Assembly (NCBI GenBank): GCA_947375085.1
Contig: CANCEQ010000187.1
Coordinates: forward strand, 1-6,083
Direction: 5' to 3'
Length of the DNA stretch: 6,083 bases
Source: Flavobacteriales bacterium
GTDB lineage: Bacteria > Bacteroidota > Bacteroidia > Flavobacteriales > Crocinitomicaceae
Shown: one piece after another, positions 1 through 6,083 of the stretch
Position numbering within the stretch: position 1 is the first letter of the stretch
Layout of the letters: each line of letters opens with the position of its first letter
Translations under genes and position numbers: made by a program
The notes under the pieces: generated by a model
Told to the model about the DNA's origin: nothing
The model's database searches: none
The model's input: the letters and a program-made list of their open reading frames with translations, nothing else

Positions 1-1412
1 TTGAAATCGGTAATAAGAGTGGGATGATTAATAAAAATGGAAAGGAAATTATTCCTGTAATTTATGATTATCTGACGTATGAGGCATGTTCTAATGAATA
101 TAATTCATCAGTCTGTAAAAAAGATTCATTGTACACTGGAGAAATAGGCAATAAACGTTTTGTTTTTAATTCAAAAGGAGAAATAATTAAAACTGAGACA
201 AATTCCGACAATGATGAAATTCAACAAAATATAGATTACGATCGAGAACTTTTAGAGATTGAATCTACATATTCCGTCAATGATAAAATTCAACAAAATA
301 AAGATTTTAATACTAAGTCTGTTGATACACTACTTACATATGCGAAATCGATTGGATTCGTAGTTTCAAAAAGGAAAAATGGCTATTTTATAATCGAGAA
401 AAAAATTGAAAACCGATACTATAAAGGTCTCTTTGATGTGAAAAATAAAAGAGAAATTATCCCCTTTGAATATGATTATATAATTTTTGATAGAAACAAA
501 CATTATATAGCTAATAAAAATAAAAAGTCAATTCTCTTAGATAGTTTAGGTAAAACCAAAAGCCTAAAAGAATATGAATATATTGATGAGACTAACGGAA
601 TTTACAGAGTAACTAGCGATGGTAAAATTGCATTATTCTCAAAAGATTTTCAACAACAAACAGACTTTATTTACGACGTAAAATCCGAAGAATTTGACGG
701 TAGCTTTATGGTGTTTAGAAAGCATGGAAAATGTGGTATTCTTAATTATGACTTTAAAGAAATTACCGAATTTATTTATGATGATATCATCGCTTATAGG
801 AGTTGTACTAATTTTGAAAAAAACACCCTTATAGCAGCCACTTTAAATAATAAAAAAGGAATTATAAACTTAAAAGGCGAAAAATTAACAAATTTCGAAT
901 ACGAAGAAATAATACCTGAATGCGTTATCAGTTCGGATGCTTTAGGACTTTATCCTGAGCCAATGATGGATGCAAATAGAGATAATCGATTCGTTTTTTT
1001 TAAAAAAGATGGAAAATATGGAATATTAGATACCAATTATGTTGTACTCTTTGAAAATAAATTTGATGGTCTAAACAAATCTAGTCATGACGATTTTGTT
1101 TATGCATATCAAATTACGAAAGACAACAAGCAGAAATGGGGAGTGTTAAATGTTCATACTAAATCTATCGTAATTCCGCTAGAAGCTGATAATAGAGTAG
1201 AATATCAAAGTGGAGGTTATTTTATTGTAAAAAAAAATAATCAATTTAGTCTGAATGATCGTTATGGTAAAATTGCATTCCAATTAGTTGAAGATTCAGA
1301 ATTTTCAATTGATCAAATTTATAATGGTTTAATTCGTGTCTATTTTTCAAATAGTCCAAAAAGATACTATATTGATTACAGAGGGAAAAGATTTGAGTAT
1401 CAACGATTGTAA
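1..1412 (+). CDS. WG (KWG)-repeat protein, 5'-truncated by the window edge
   Basis: Function unknown; WG-repeat proteins are beta-rich repeat proteins, common in Bacteroidota, usually without an assigned role. Numbering from the ATG at 24 (462 codons to the TAA at 1410-1412), WG-like units (G-hydrophobic-hydrophobic, N/D, K-x-G, then hydrophobics and a Y/F-D/E) lie near residues -7 to 16, 40-55, 132-152, 163-188, 196-218, 232-254, 273-296, 326-350, 366-390 and 402-422. The clearest cores are KYGILDTN (331-338) and KWGVLNVH (371-378). The frame has no stop back to base 3, and codons 3-23 read EIGNKSG, the first half of a repeat whose second half is MINKNGKEIIP. The same EIGNK recurs at residues 40-44. 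The ATG at 24 is therefore internal, and the true start, any signal peptide and further repeats lie left of the window. A degenerate 23-residue tandem duplication (61-83 and 84-106) sits in a polar linker. The gene is separated from the next by 145 bases containing a promoter, so it is probably a separate transcription unit. Confidence 0.85.
   Translation, partial: EIGNKSGMINKNGKEIIPVIYDYLTYEACSNEYNSSVCKKDSLYTGEIGNKRFVFNSKGEIIKTETNSDNDEIQQNIDYDRELLEIESTYSVNDKIQQNKDFNTKSVDTLLTYAKSIGFVVSKRKNGYFIIEKKIENRYYKGLFDVKNKREIIPFEYDYIIFDRNKHYIANKNKKSILLDSLGKTKSLKEYEYIDETNGIYRVTSDGKIALFSKDFQQQTDFIYDVKSEEFDGSFMVFRKHGKCGILNYDFKEITEFIYDDIIAYRSCTNFEKNTLIAATLNNKKGIINLKGEKLTNFEYEEIIPECVISSDALGLYPEPMMDANRDNRFVFFKKDGKYGILDTNYVVLFENKFDGLNKSSHDDFVYAYQITKDNKQKWGVLNVHTKSIVIPLEADNRVEYQSGGYFIVKKNNQFSLNDRYGKIAFQLVEDSEFSIDQIYNGLIRVYFSNSPKRYYIDYRGKRFEYQRL
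203..340 (+). repeat. Degenerate 69-bp tandem duplication inside the WG-repeat gene
   Basis: Two adjacent 69-base units, 203-271 and 272-340, keep the reading frame and encode 23 residues each. The first 36 bases of each unit differ at only 4 positions (TTCCG-CAATGAT-AAATTC and onward). The second halves have diverged but both end in CTACATA- or CTTACATA-like sequence. In protein they share the pattern S-x-N-D-x-I-Q-Q-N-x-D and a closing T-Y. This looks like an old in-frame duplication in a linker between WG-type units. Confidence 0.75.
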
Positions 1413-1471
1413 GATAGCATTAATCAAATATATAATAAAATTAAATCTTCGTCAAATTAGCTTCTAATACC

Positions 1472-1504
1472 CGAATAATTCGAAATGATATCTCCGATCG
1501 AATT
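1472..1504. repeat. Small inverted repeats upstream of the lipoprotein operon promoter
   Basis: AATTCGA at 1477-1483 is matched by its exact reverse complement TCGAATT at 1498-1504, with a 14-base spacer. The left arm also lies in the 11-base palindrome CGAATAATTCG (1472-1482), and the spacer holds GATATC (1487-1492) and part of CGATCG (1495-1500). The right arm overlaps the expected -33 region of the promoter. It could be an operator, or a weak hairpin ending the upstream transcript. There is no clear T-run after it, which argues against a strong intrinsic terminator. In AT-rich DNA such palindromes can also arise by chance. Confidence 0.3.
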
Positions 1505-1533
1505 TCAATAAAATTAAAAATAATATATCTTTG
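1503..1533 (+). promoter_or_regulatory. Bacteroidota-type promoter for the lipoprotein-protease-barrel operon
   Basis: TATCTTTG at 1526-1533 is a perfect match to the TAnnTTTG -7 element used by the Bacteroidota primary sigma factor. The expected -33 box (TTTG or TTG) is represented only by a weak TTTC at 1503-1506, with 19 bases between the elements, which is an accepted spacing. Transcription would start a few bases after 1533, giving a leader of about 20 bases before the ATG at 1558. The TTG at 1531-1533, in frame with the next gene, is part of this element and cannot be the start codon of a transcript made from it. Confidence 0.75.
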
Positions 1534-1557
1534 CATTTAAACATTCAAATATGTTCA

Positions 1558-2472
1558 ATGACTAGAAGATTAACAGCCAAAACTACGCTCTATATTTTGT
1601 TTCTTGCAGTATTTTTTAATAGTTGCAAAAAGAAAGATTTTAATCTTAATTTAATCACATTAAAATCAACTCAAGTAAAACAACCTGAATTAACATTAAC
1701 AAATAATATATACACAACCGTTAGATCAACTGTAGTAGATCATAATTCCTATATGGAGACATACACAACAGGATTTTGTTGGGCACTTCATACAAAACCT
1801 ACATTAAGTGACTTTAACTGGAGTCAAAACTTCATCAATACAGGACCTTTTGAATTTCAGATTAATGATTTACTTGGAGAAAAAGAATATTTTATTCGAC
1901 CTTTTATAAGTTATAAAAATGATACCATTTATGGAACAGAAATTAGCGTTACAACTCCAAAAATGTATGAAAAGAAAGTCGGAGACAATTATCAAGGCGG
2001 CAAAATTGCATATATCTTTCAACCAAATGACCCTTTATATAAAGCAGGTGAATTTCACGGAATTATAGTCCCTCCTACCGATCAAAGTAATAAAATTCAA
2101 TGGTCAGGAGGTTCGATTTCATATAATAAATTACAAACATCTACTGAAATTGGAAGTGGTAATCAAAATACGTTGAATATAATGACACATTTTGGAACCT
2201 ATCCTTCGCAACAAAAGTATGCGGCAAAAATTTGTAATGATCTAGTATTAAATGGTTATAGTGATTGGTTTTTACCAAGTTTAAATGAATTGAAACAAAT
2301 AATGAAATATTCACATGAAATTGGAGGATTTACCTCATACTTCAATGATTATTATTGGAGTTCAAGTGGCTTGACTAATTTTAGCTCTGCTTATTTCGTA
2401 ACATTGGCTGGGTTTTCATCTACAGAAGATGATTCAAATGAATACAATGTAAGAGCAGCTCGTCTTTTTTAA
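1558..2472 (+). CDS. Lipoprotein with Fn3-like and DUF1566 (Lcl_C-type) domains
   Basis: A 304-residue exported lipoprotein. Residues 1-23 form a type II signal peptide: basic start MTRRLTAK, hydrophobic core LYILFLAVFF and lipobox NS-C with acylated Cys23, followed by KKKD. About 50-134 resemble a Bacteroidota Fn3-like module: TTGFCW near 70-75, FIRPF near 112-116, YGTEISVTTP at 125-134. Residues 141-304 match the DUF1566/Lcl_C (also FISUMP-like) pattern: VGDNYQGGKIAYIF, DWFLPSLNEL (236-245), YYWSSS (265-270) and the closing NVRAARLF. In Legionella the Lcl C-terminal domain binds glycosaminoglycans, but the role here is unknown; surface or periplasmic ligand binding is an inference. The start is set at ATG 1558 because the in-frame TTG at 1531 lies inside the -7 promoter element and would put nine residues before a complete signal peptide. 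It is the first gene of a three-gene unit, 16 bases before the protease gene. No Shine-Dalgarno site is present; the leader is A/T-rich. Confidence 0.85.
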   Translation: MTRRLTAKTTLYILFLAVFFNSCKKKDFNLNLITLKSTQVKQPELTLTNNIYTTVRSTVVDHNSYMETYTTGFCWALHTKPTLSDFNWSQNFINTGPFEFQINDLLGEKEYFIRPFISYKNDTIYGTEISVTTPKMYEKKVGDNYQGGKIAYIFQPNDPLYKAGEFHGIIVPPTDQSNKIQWSGGSISYNKLQTSTEIGSGNQNTLNIMTHFGTYPSQQKYAAKICNDLVLNGYSDWFLPSLNELKQIMKYSHEIGGFTSYFNDYYWSSSGLTNFSSAYFVTLAGFSSTEDDSNEYNVRAARLF

Positions 2473-2488
2473 AACAAAAAATATTCTT

Positions 2489-4678
2489 ATGCCAACTAAA
2501 ATTAGTAAATATTCAATATGTGTCTTTTTGATTTTATTTGTGAAATCAATAAATTCACAAGTAGATTTTAATAATTATACAACGCTCTTATCAAAAGGTA
2601 AAATGCCTGATGATTTTTCAAAATTCACCTACAAAAAAGTAGAAAGCGATTTAAAAAAAGAAAGAAATGATATTGATTACAGTCTTAAAAAAGAATTTTA
2701 TTTAGGCGTAAATTATAGTATAGATGATATTTTACACTCAGGAAAAGTTGTCTATGGAGATGAAATATCCTTGTACATTCAGACTATTGTTGAAAAAATA
2801 TTAGCTAATGAACCCGAATTATATAAAGAATTACGATTCTATCTTTTAAAATCAAATGAGTGTAATGCATTTTCAACAGATCAAGGAATCATCTTCGTTA
2901 CTACAGGTTTAATTGCTCAACTAGAAAACGAAGCACAATTGGCATTTGTTTTAGCACATGAAATTTCTCATTACGTAAAAAAACATGTAGTAAATATGTT
3001 TAATTATAGTTCTAAAAGAAAATTAAACATCTCTGCATTAAGTTCTTACTCTAGAGAAAATGAATTTGAAGCAGATACTTATGGGATTAAATGGTATAAA
3101 GATGCTGGATATAGTAAAGATGAACTTTTTTCTGTTTTTGATATTCTAATGTATTCCTATTTACCATACAATGAAATAGTTTTTCCTAAAGATTATTTCA
3201 ATACTTCACAGATGTATATTCCTGAAGATCTGTTTACAAATGTTGATTATGAAATCACTGCCACTGAAGACTATAATGACGAAAAGAGTTCGCACCCTAA
3301 CATAAAAAAAAGGAAAGAAGCCGTTAATAATGAAATAGAAAAAAGTGCAGATTGGCAAAACAATATATTTTTACTTGATAAAAATACATTTACAGAAATT
3401 CAGAACATTTGTAGATTTGAAGGGATTAGAGAATCTGTATTTAATGGTAATTATGTTGACGCATTATACTCTGTCTTTTTATTAGAAAAAGATTTTCCTA
3501 ATTCATTATTTCTAAAAAGAATGAAAGCCCAAATATGGTATGGTCTATCTATCAAACAAAAAATTGAAAACAATGAAGTAAATCTAAATAACAAACTTCA
3601 GTATGAAGGAGAAATAGCTAGACTAAATTATTTTATAGAACATCTATCTGAAAAAGCAATTATTACCCTCGCACTTCGCCAAATTTTCGATCTTACTATA
3701 GAATCAAATCAAGATGAACAAATTAATTTAATTTACAAAGCATTTGTCAGAAGCTTAACTAACAATAAATATTTCATATTAAATGATTATCAAAAAGTTA
3801 AGTTCAAAGAGTTTTTAGAACAAAAAATAAATGAAAAAAAGGATGAAATTCAATCTTTGGATAATAATAAATATGACAAAATCAATTCAAAAAAAGAGGA
3901 TCAATTAACAGAAAATATCAAATTATTTTATCTTTTTGGAATATCAGACATTATAATTGACCCTATATTTCTTTCACTATTATCAGAAAATCAATTAGTA
4001 AACTCAAATGGAGATAAAACGATAAAATTTATCGATTTATTAAATATGAATCCTAAAGATAGAATTGTCTATTTAAAAGAGAAGAAAAAAAATAAATTAC
4101 CTACTCTAAAAATTCAAAGTTTAATTATAGTAGAGCCAGTTGTGACAAGTCAAAGATTTGGAATAAATGACCCTATAAGAACTGAAAAGATGGGATATGA
4201 CTTTTCAAGAGCCATAGACAAATCTGCAGAAGAAACTGATGTGAAATTAACTTTTATTGATCGAAATCACATGGATTCTACAAGCACTAAAATTTTTAAT
4301 AATCGAAGTTTGCTTTATGGATCAATTTCCCAAATATATAGAGAAACCTCTTTAGATATTATACCTGTAGATTTCGAACTTTTAAAAGAAATTGAGAAGG
4401 AATATGATTGTTCAAATGTTGCATTTATCTGGGTTGATCATAAGTATTTTACTGAAAACGTAAGTTACAATGTGATGAAAATTTGGATGGGAATTTGTTA
4501 TCCTATTGCAGCACCTTACATTTATCTTTCTGGACATAAAATGCAAATTAATATGTTAATATTCAATCTGAAAAAAGGAGAGGTTGAAACCACCCAATCA
4601 TATTTCATTAAAGACATTCCAAAATATCTTCAGTTGAGAGCCATCATGTTTGACATTTTTTCAACTTTAAAACAATAG
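2489..4678 (+). CDS. Exported M48-family zinc metalloprotease with long C-terminal extension
   Basis: A 729-residue protein with a type I signal peptide (residues 1-23, hydrophobic core ICVFLILFV, likely cleavage before Gln24). The M48 catalytic domain spans about 75-285. It shows NAF (126-128) and the FVTTGL stretch before the helix carrying HEISH (157-161), with two zinc-binding His and catalytic Glu158. The ExxAD motif follows at 192-196, Glu192 being the expected third zinc ligand, and an SHP..KKR segment lies at 268-275. All key residues are intact, so it should be active. HEISH to Glu192 is only about 30 residues, with no hydrophobic membrane segment, consistent with a soluble periplasmic enzyme. 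Residues 310-450 are helical and TPR-like (GNYVDALYSVFLLEKDFPNS), as in BepA-type M48 proteins. A charged linker is at 455-475. Residues 540-729 form an unassigned alpha/beta domain. BepA-type proteins are nearer 490 residues, so this one is long. It lies between a lipoprotein and a barrel-like gene with short gaps, which suggests an envelope quality-control or processing role; the substrate is unknown. Confidence 0.9.
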   Translation: MPTKISKYSICVFLILFVKSINSQVDFNNYTTLLSKGKMPDDFSKFTYKKVESDLKKERNDIDYSLKKEFYLGVNYSIDDILHSGKVVYGDEISLYIQTIVEKILANEPELYKELRFYLLKSNECNAFSTDQGIIFVTTGLIAQLENEAQLAFVLAHEISHYVKKHVVNMFNYSSKRKLNISALSSYSRENEFEADTYGIKWYKDAGYSKDELFSVFDILMYSYLPYNEIVFPKDYFNTSQMYIPEDLFTNVDYEITATEDYNDEKSSHPNIKKRKEAVNNEIEKSADWQNNIFLLDKNTFTEIQNICRFEGIRESVFNGNYVDALYSVFLLEKDFPNSLFLKRMKAQIWYGLSIKQKIENNEVNLNNKLQYEGEIARLNYFIEHLSEKAIITLALRQIFDLTIESNQDEQINLIYKAFVRSLTNNKYFILNDYQKVKFKEFLEQKINEKKDEIQSLDNNKYDKINSKKEDQLTENIKLFYLFGISDIIIDPIFLSLLSENQLVNSNGDKTIKFIDLLNMNPKDRIVYLKEKKKNKLPTLKIQSLIIVEPVVTSQRFGINDPIRTEKMGYDFSRAIDKSAEETDVKLTFIDRNHMDSTSTKIFNNRSLLYGSISQIYRETSLDIIPVDFELLKEIEKEYDCSNVAFIWVDHKYFTENVSYNVMKIWMGICYPIAAPYIYLSGHKMQINMLIFNLKKGEVETTQSYFIKDIPKYLQLRAIMFDIFSTLKQ

Positions 4679-4692
4679 AAAAACTAAGAGTT

Positions 4693-5517
4693 ATGACTAA
4701 AATTATTGCATTTTTCCTTTTTATCTTTTTATACGGTTTTTCATTCAGTCAAGGAGGATACTACAATAAAAAAAACTATATAAAAACAGATTTTCAAGCT
4801 TTATTTCCTAACATTATTTATAACTATTATAATTTTGATTTACCAACGTCAGTTTACAATAGTAAGTTAGCTAATAAAAAAGATCGTTTTAATTACGGAT
4901 TTCATTTCTCAGCTTACCGTATATTGAAGAAAAGAACTGCTGTCGGAATTGAATTAGGTACTGATTATTCTGATATCTACCTTCCTAAAAACACAACATT
5001 CTTAATCGAACCAGAATACGATGAAATAAAATTAGAAAATATTCAAATTTCAAAAATTGAAATTCAAACCTATTCCTTTATTCCTAAAATTGAATTCGTT
5101 ACTGGTAATGGGTTTTTACCTATGGGCTTTACTCATGAAATAGGTGTTGGTACAATTTTTTCTCATATTGTAAAAAAAGACTATCCTTTTAATTATGGCG
5201 AGATCACATCAAATGACAAAACAGGAACATTAACAGAGGAATATATTAAATCACATCTTTTTAATTACGATGTGTATGCTGTTCAAAACTACACTTTACT
5301 TTATGCTTTAAATTTAAAAGTCCCATTAATGAAATATTTATTATTTAATTATGGATTCAGATATACTTTAAATATAAAACCATTTCTTTCAGATCATCAC
5401 GAACCAAGAATGATATCAGATTTTATATACTCAAACGGAATTATTGATCAATCTATTCAAAAACAAAAAATTAGATCTTTGTTTAATTTTTCATTTGGAT
5501 TAACCTATGTTTTTTAA
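4693..5517 (+). CDS. Exported protein, probable small outer-membrane beta-barrel
   Basis: A 274-residue protein with no recognised family. Residues 1-19 are a type I signal peptide (MTKIIAFFLFIFLYGFSFS, likely cleaved before Gln20). The mature part is rich in Tyr, Phe and Asn and shows amphipathic strands typical of outer-membrane barrels, near 28-36, 66-76, 81-93, 120-135, 144-158, 200-211, 213-226 and 262-274. Between them are polar loops, notably 160-190. It ends in FNFSFGLTYVF, with the terminal aromatic residue usual for BAM-assembled barrels. About eight strands would suit a small OmpA/OmpW-sized barrel, but that count is by eye. The ATG at 4693 lies 14 bases after the protease stop, so it is probably the last gene of the same transcript. 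Its stop codon overlaps that of the convergent SOUL gene by 4 bases. Function unknown; it may be a substrate, partner or anchor for the upstream protease and lipoprotein. Confidence 0.75.
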   Translation: MTKIIAFFLFIFLYGFSFSQGGYYNKKNYIKTDFQALFPNIIYNYYNFDLPTSVYNSKLANKKDRFNYGFHFSAYRILKKRTAVGIELGTDYSDIYLPKNTTFLIEPEYDEIKLENIQISKIEIQTYSFIPKIEFVTGNGFLPMGFTHEIGVGTIFSHIVKKDYPFNYGEITSNDKTGTLTEEYIKSHLFNYDVYAVQNYTLLYALNLKVPLMKYLLFNYGFRYTLNIKPFLSDHHEPRMISDFIYSNGIIDQSIQKQKIRSLFNFSFGLTYVF

Positions 5518-6083
5518 ATCCCCTCACCATTCACCGCAACAATAACTTCATTTCGTCTTCCAACTAATTGATAAGGAGGATTATATCCTAAATAACGAAA
5601 ATTGCCATGGTATTCAATCCCTTTTTTCTTTAATGCTGATGCTAGAAGCGCTTTGTGTTCATTGATACTTGTTTCGTTCGCAAAACCTCCAAAGGTAATC
5701 ACCGCGACATATTCAGCGTCAACAGTTTCAATAATGATATCACTATTATCAGGTGAAGGCAAATTATCCTTGTTAAATTTAGAAGGCATAACGAACGCCA
5801 TCGAAGAAACAGAATCACTTATTTCCATATGTACTGGAGAAGTCATCGCAATCTGTTGCTTTTCACTATTTCCTCCAAAAATGTATTTAGCTAAAGTTCC
5901 AAAACCCGAATGACCTAAATCTTTATAGGATTTTATGTTCGATTTTACTTTTGCCATGGTTGATGAAGGATAATAACGTATTTCAAAATCTTCCTCTTTT
6001 TGAATTAATTTGAAATTTTGAGTTTCAGTCTTAGCTGTTGACATAGTTATTACGATTTGAAAAATGATAAATAGTCCGAGTAA
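5514..6083 (-). CDS. SOUL-family heme-binding-like protein, 5'-truncated by the window edge
   Basis: SOUL/HBP-family proteins bind heme or other tetrapyrroles; the bacterial members' physiological role is mostly unknown. Numbering from the ATG at 6044 (176 residues), the family landmarks are in order: FEIRYYP (20-26), GFGTLAKYIFGGN (47-59), IAMTSPV (65-71), AFVMPSKF (83-90), LPSPDN (95-100), YNPP (154-157) and RRNEV (163-167). The domain is complete. The frame stays open from 6045 to 6083, adding LLGLFIIFQIVIT directly before MSTAKTETQ. That is the hydrophobic core of a signal peptide or N-terminal anchor, so the real start is probably right of the window and the protein is exported or membrane-anchored, not cytosolic. 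The ATG at 6044 remains a possible but less likely start. It is convergent with the barrel gene and overlaps it at a shared TTAA, leaving no room for a terminator between them. A 60-base sample (5701-5760) is about 40% G+C, richer than samples from the protease gene. Confidence 0.92.
   Translation of the reverse strand, partial: LLGLFIIFQIVITMSTAKTETQNFKLIQKEEDFEIRYYPSSTMAKVKSNIKSYKDLGHSGFGTLAKYIFGGNSEKQQIAMTSPVHMEISDSVSSMAFVMPSKFNKDNLPSPDNSDIIIETVDAEYVAVITFGGFANETSINEHKALLASALKKKGIEYHGNFRYLGYNPPYQLVGRRNEVIVAVNGEGI

Noticed and set aside
1411..1449. AAGAT ... ATCTT inverted pair after the WG gene stop as a terminator
   Set aside because: It is only 5 base pairs with a very long AT loop and no T-run, so it would not form a stable terminator hairpin.
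2499..2521. Cys11 in the protease signal peptide as a lipoprotein site
   Set aside because: The Cys lies at the start of the hydrophobic core, not after it, and lacks a lipobox; the SINS-Q site fits signal peptidase I.
3412..3419. TAGATTTG matching TAnnTTTG inside the protease gene
   Set aside because: There is no TTG or TTTG box at the right distance upstream and it is far inside a coding region; single 6-of-8 matches are expected by chance in AT-rich DNA.
5602..5913. 103-codon + strand open frame
   Set aside because: It is the antisense shadow of the SOUL gene, whose family motifs are clear on the - strand; there is no promoter, signal or recognisable domain in the + frame.
6062..6069. 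TATCATTT on the - strand as a possible -7 promoter element for the SOUL gene
   Set aside because: It is a poor match to TAnnTTTG, and the same bases code for the hydrophobic N-terminal segment in an open frame reaching the window edge, so the promoter is probably outside the window.

Overview
The window is AT-rich DNA (60-base samples counted by hand run from about 23 to 40% G+C) and looks like Bacteroidota, most likely Flavobacteriia. The evidence is a textbook TAnnTTTG -7 promoter element, starts preceded by A-rich leaders instead of Shine-Dalgarno sites, and envelope proteins with flavobacterial-style signal peptides (a lipobox Cys followed by lysines; signal peptidase I sites leaving Gln). 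No mobile element, RNA gene or CRISPR array was seen.

Layout, left to right. (1) Positions 1-1412 hold the 3' part of a WG (KWG)-type repeat protein. Its frame is open to the left edge, so the ATG at 24 is internal to a repeat and is not the gene start. (2) Positions 1413-1557 are a short intergenic region with small inverted repeats and a well-formed Bacteroidota promoter ending at 1533. (3) Positions 1558-5517 form a tight three-gene + strand unit with gaps of 16 and 14 bases: a lipoprotein (Fn3-like domain plus DUF1566/Lcl_C-type domain), a 729-residue exported M48 zinc metalloprotease with a long unassigned C-terminus, and a 274-residue exported protein with the look of a small outer-membrane beta-barrel. 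(4) Positions 6083-5514 (- strand) carry a SOUL-family heme-binding-like protein. It converges on the unit and shares a TTAA at the two stop codons. Its frame is also open to the window edge, and the extra upstream codons encode a hydrophobic signal or anchor segment.

All three genes of the central unit encode exported proteins, so the products probably meet in the periplasm or outer membrane: a surface or periplasmic lipoprotein, a periplasmic protease, and a barrel. M48 proteases such as BepA act in outer-membrane protein quality control, so an envelope-maintenance or barrel-processing module is a reasonable hypothesis, but nothing in the sequence proves it. The two least ordinary points are the protease's C-terminal alpha/beta domain, which resembles the CsgG/LpoB/TolB-N type of fold by pattern only, and the fact that both edge genes and the lipoprotein need start corrections.
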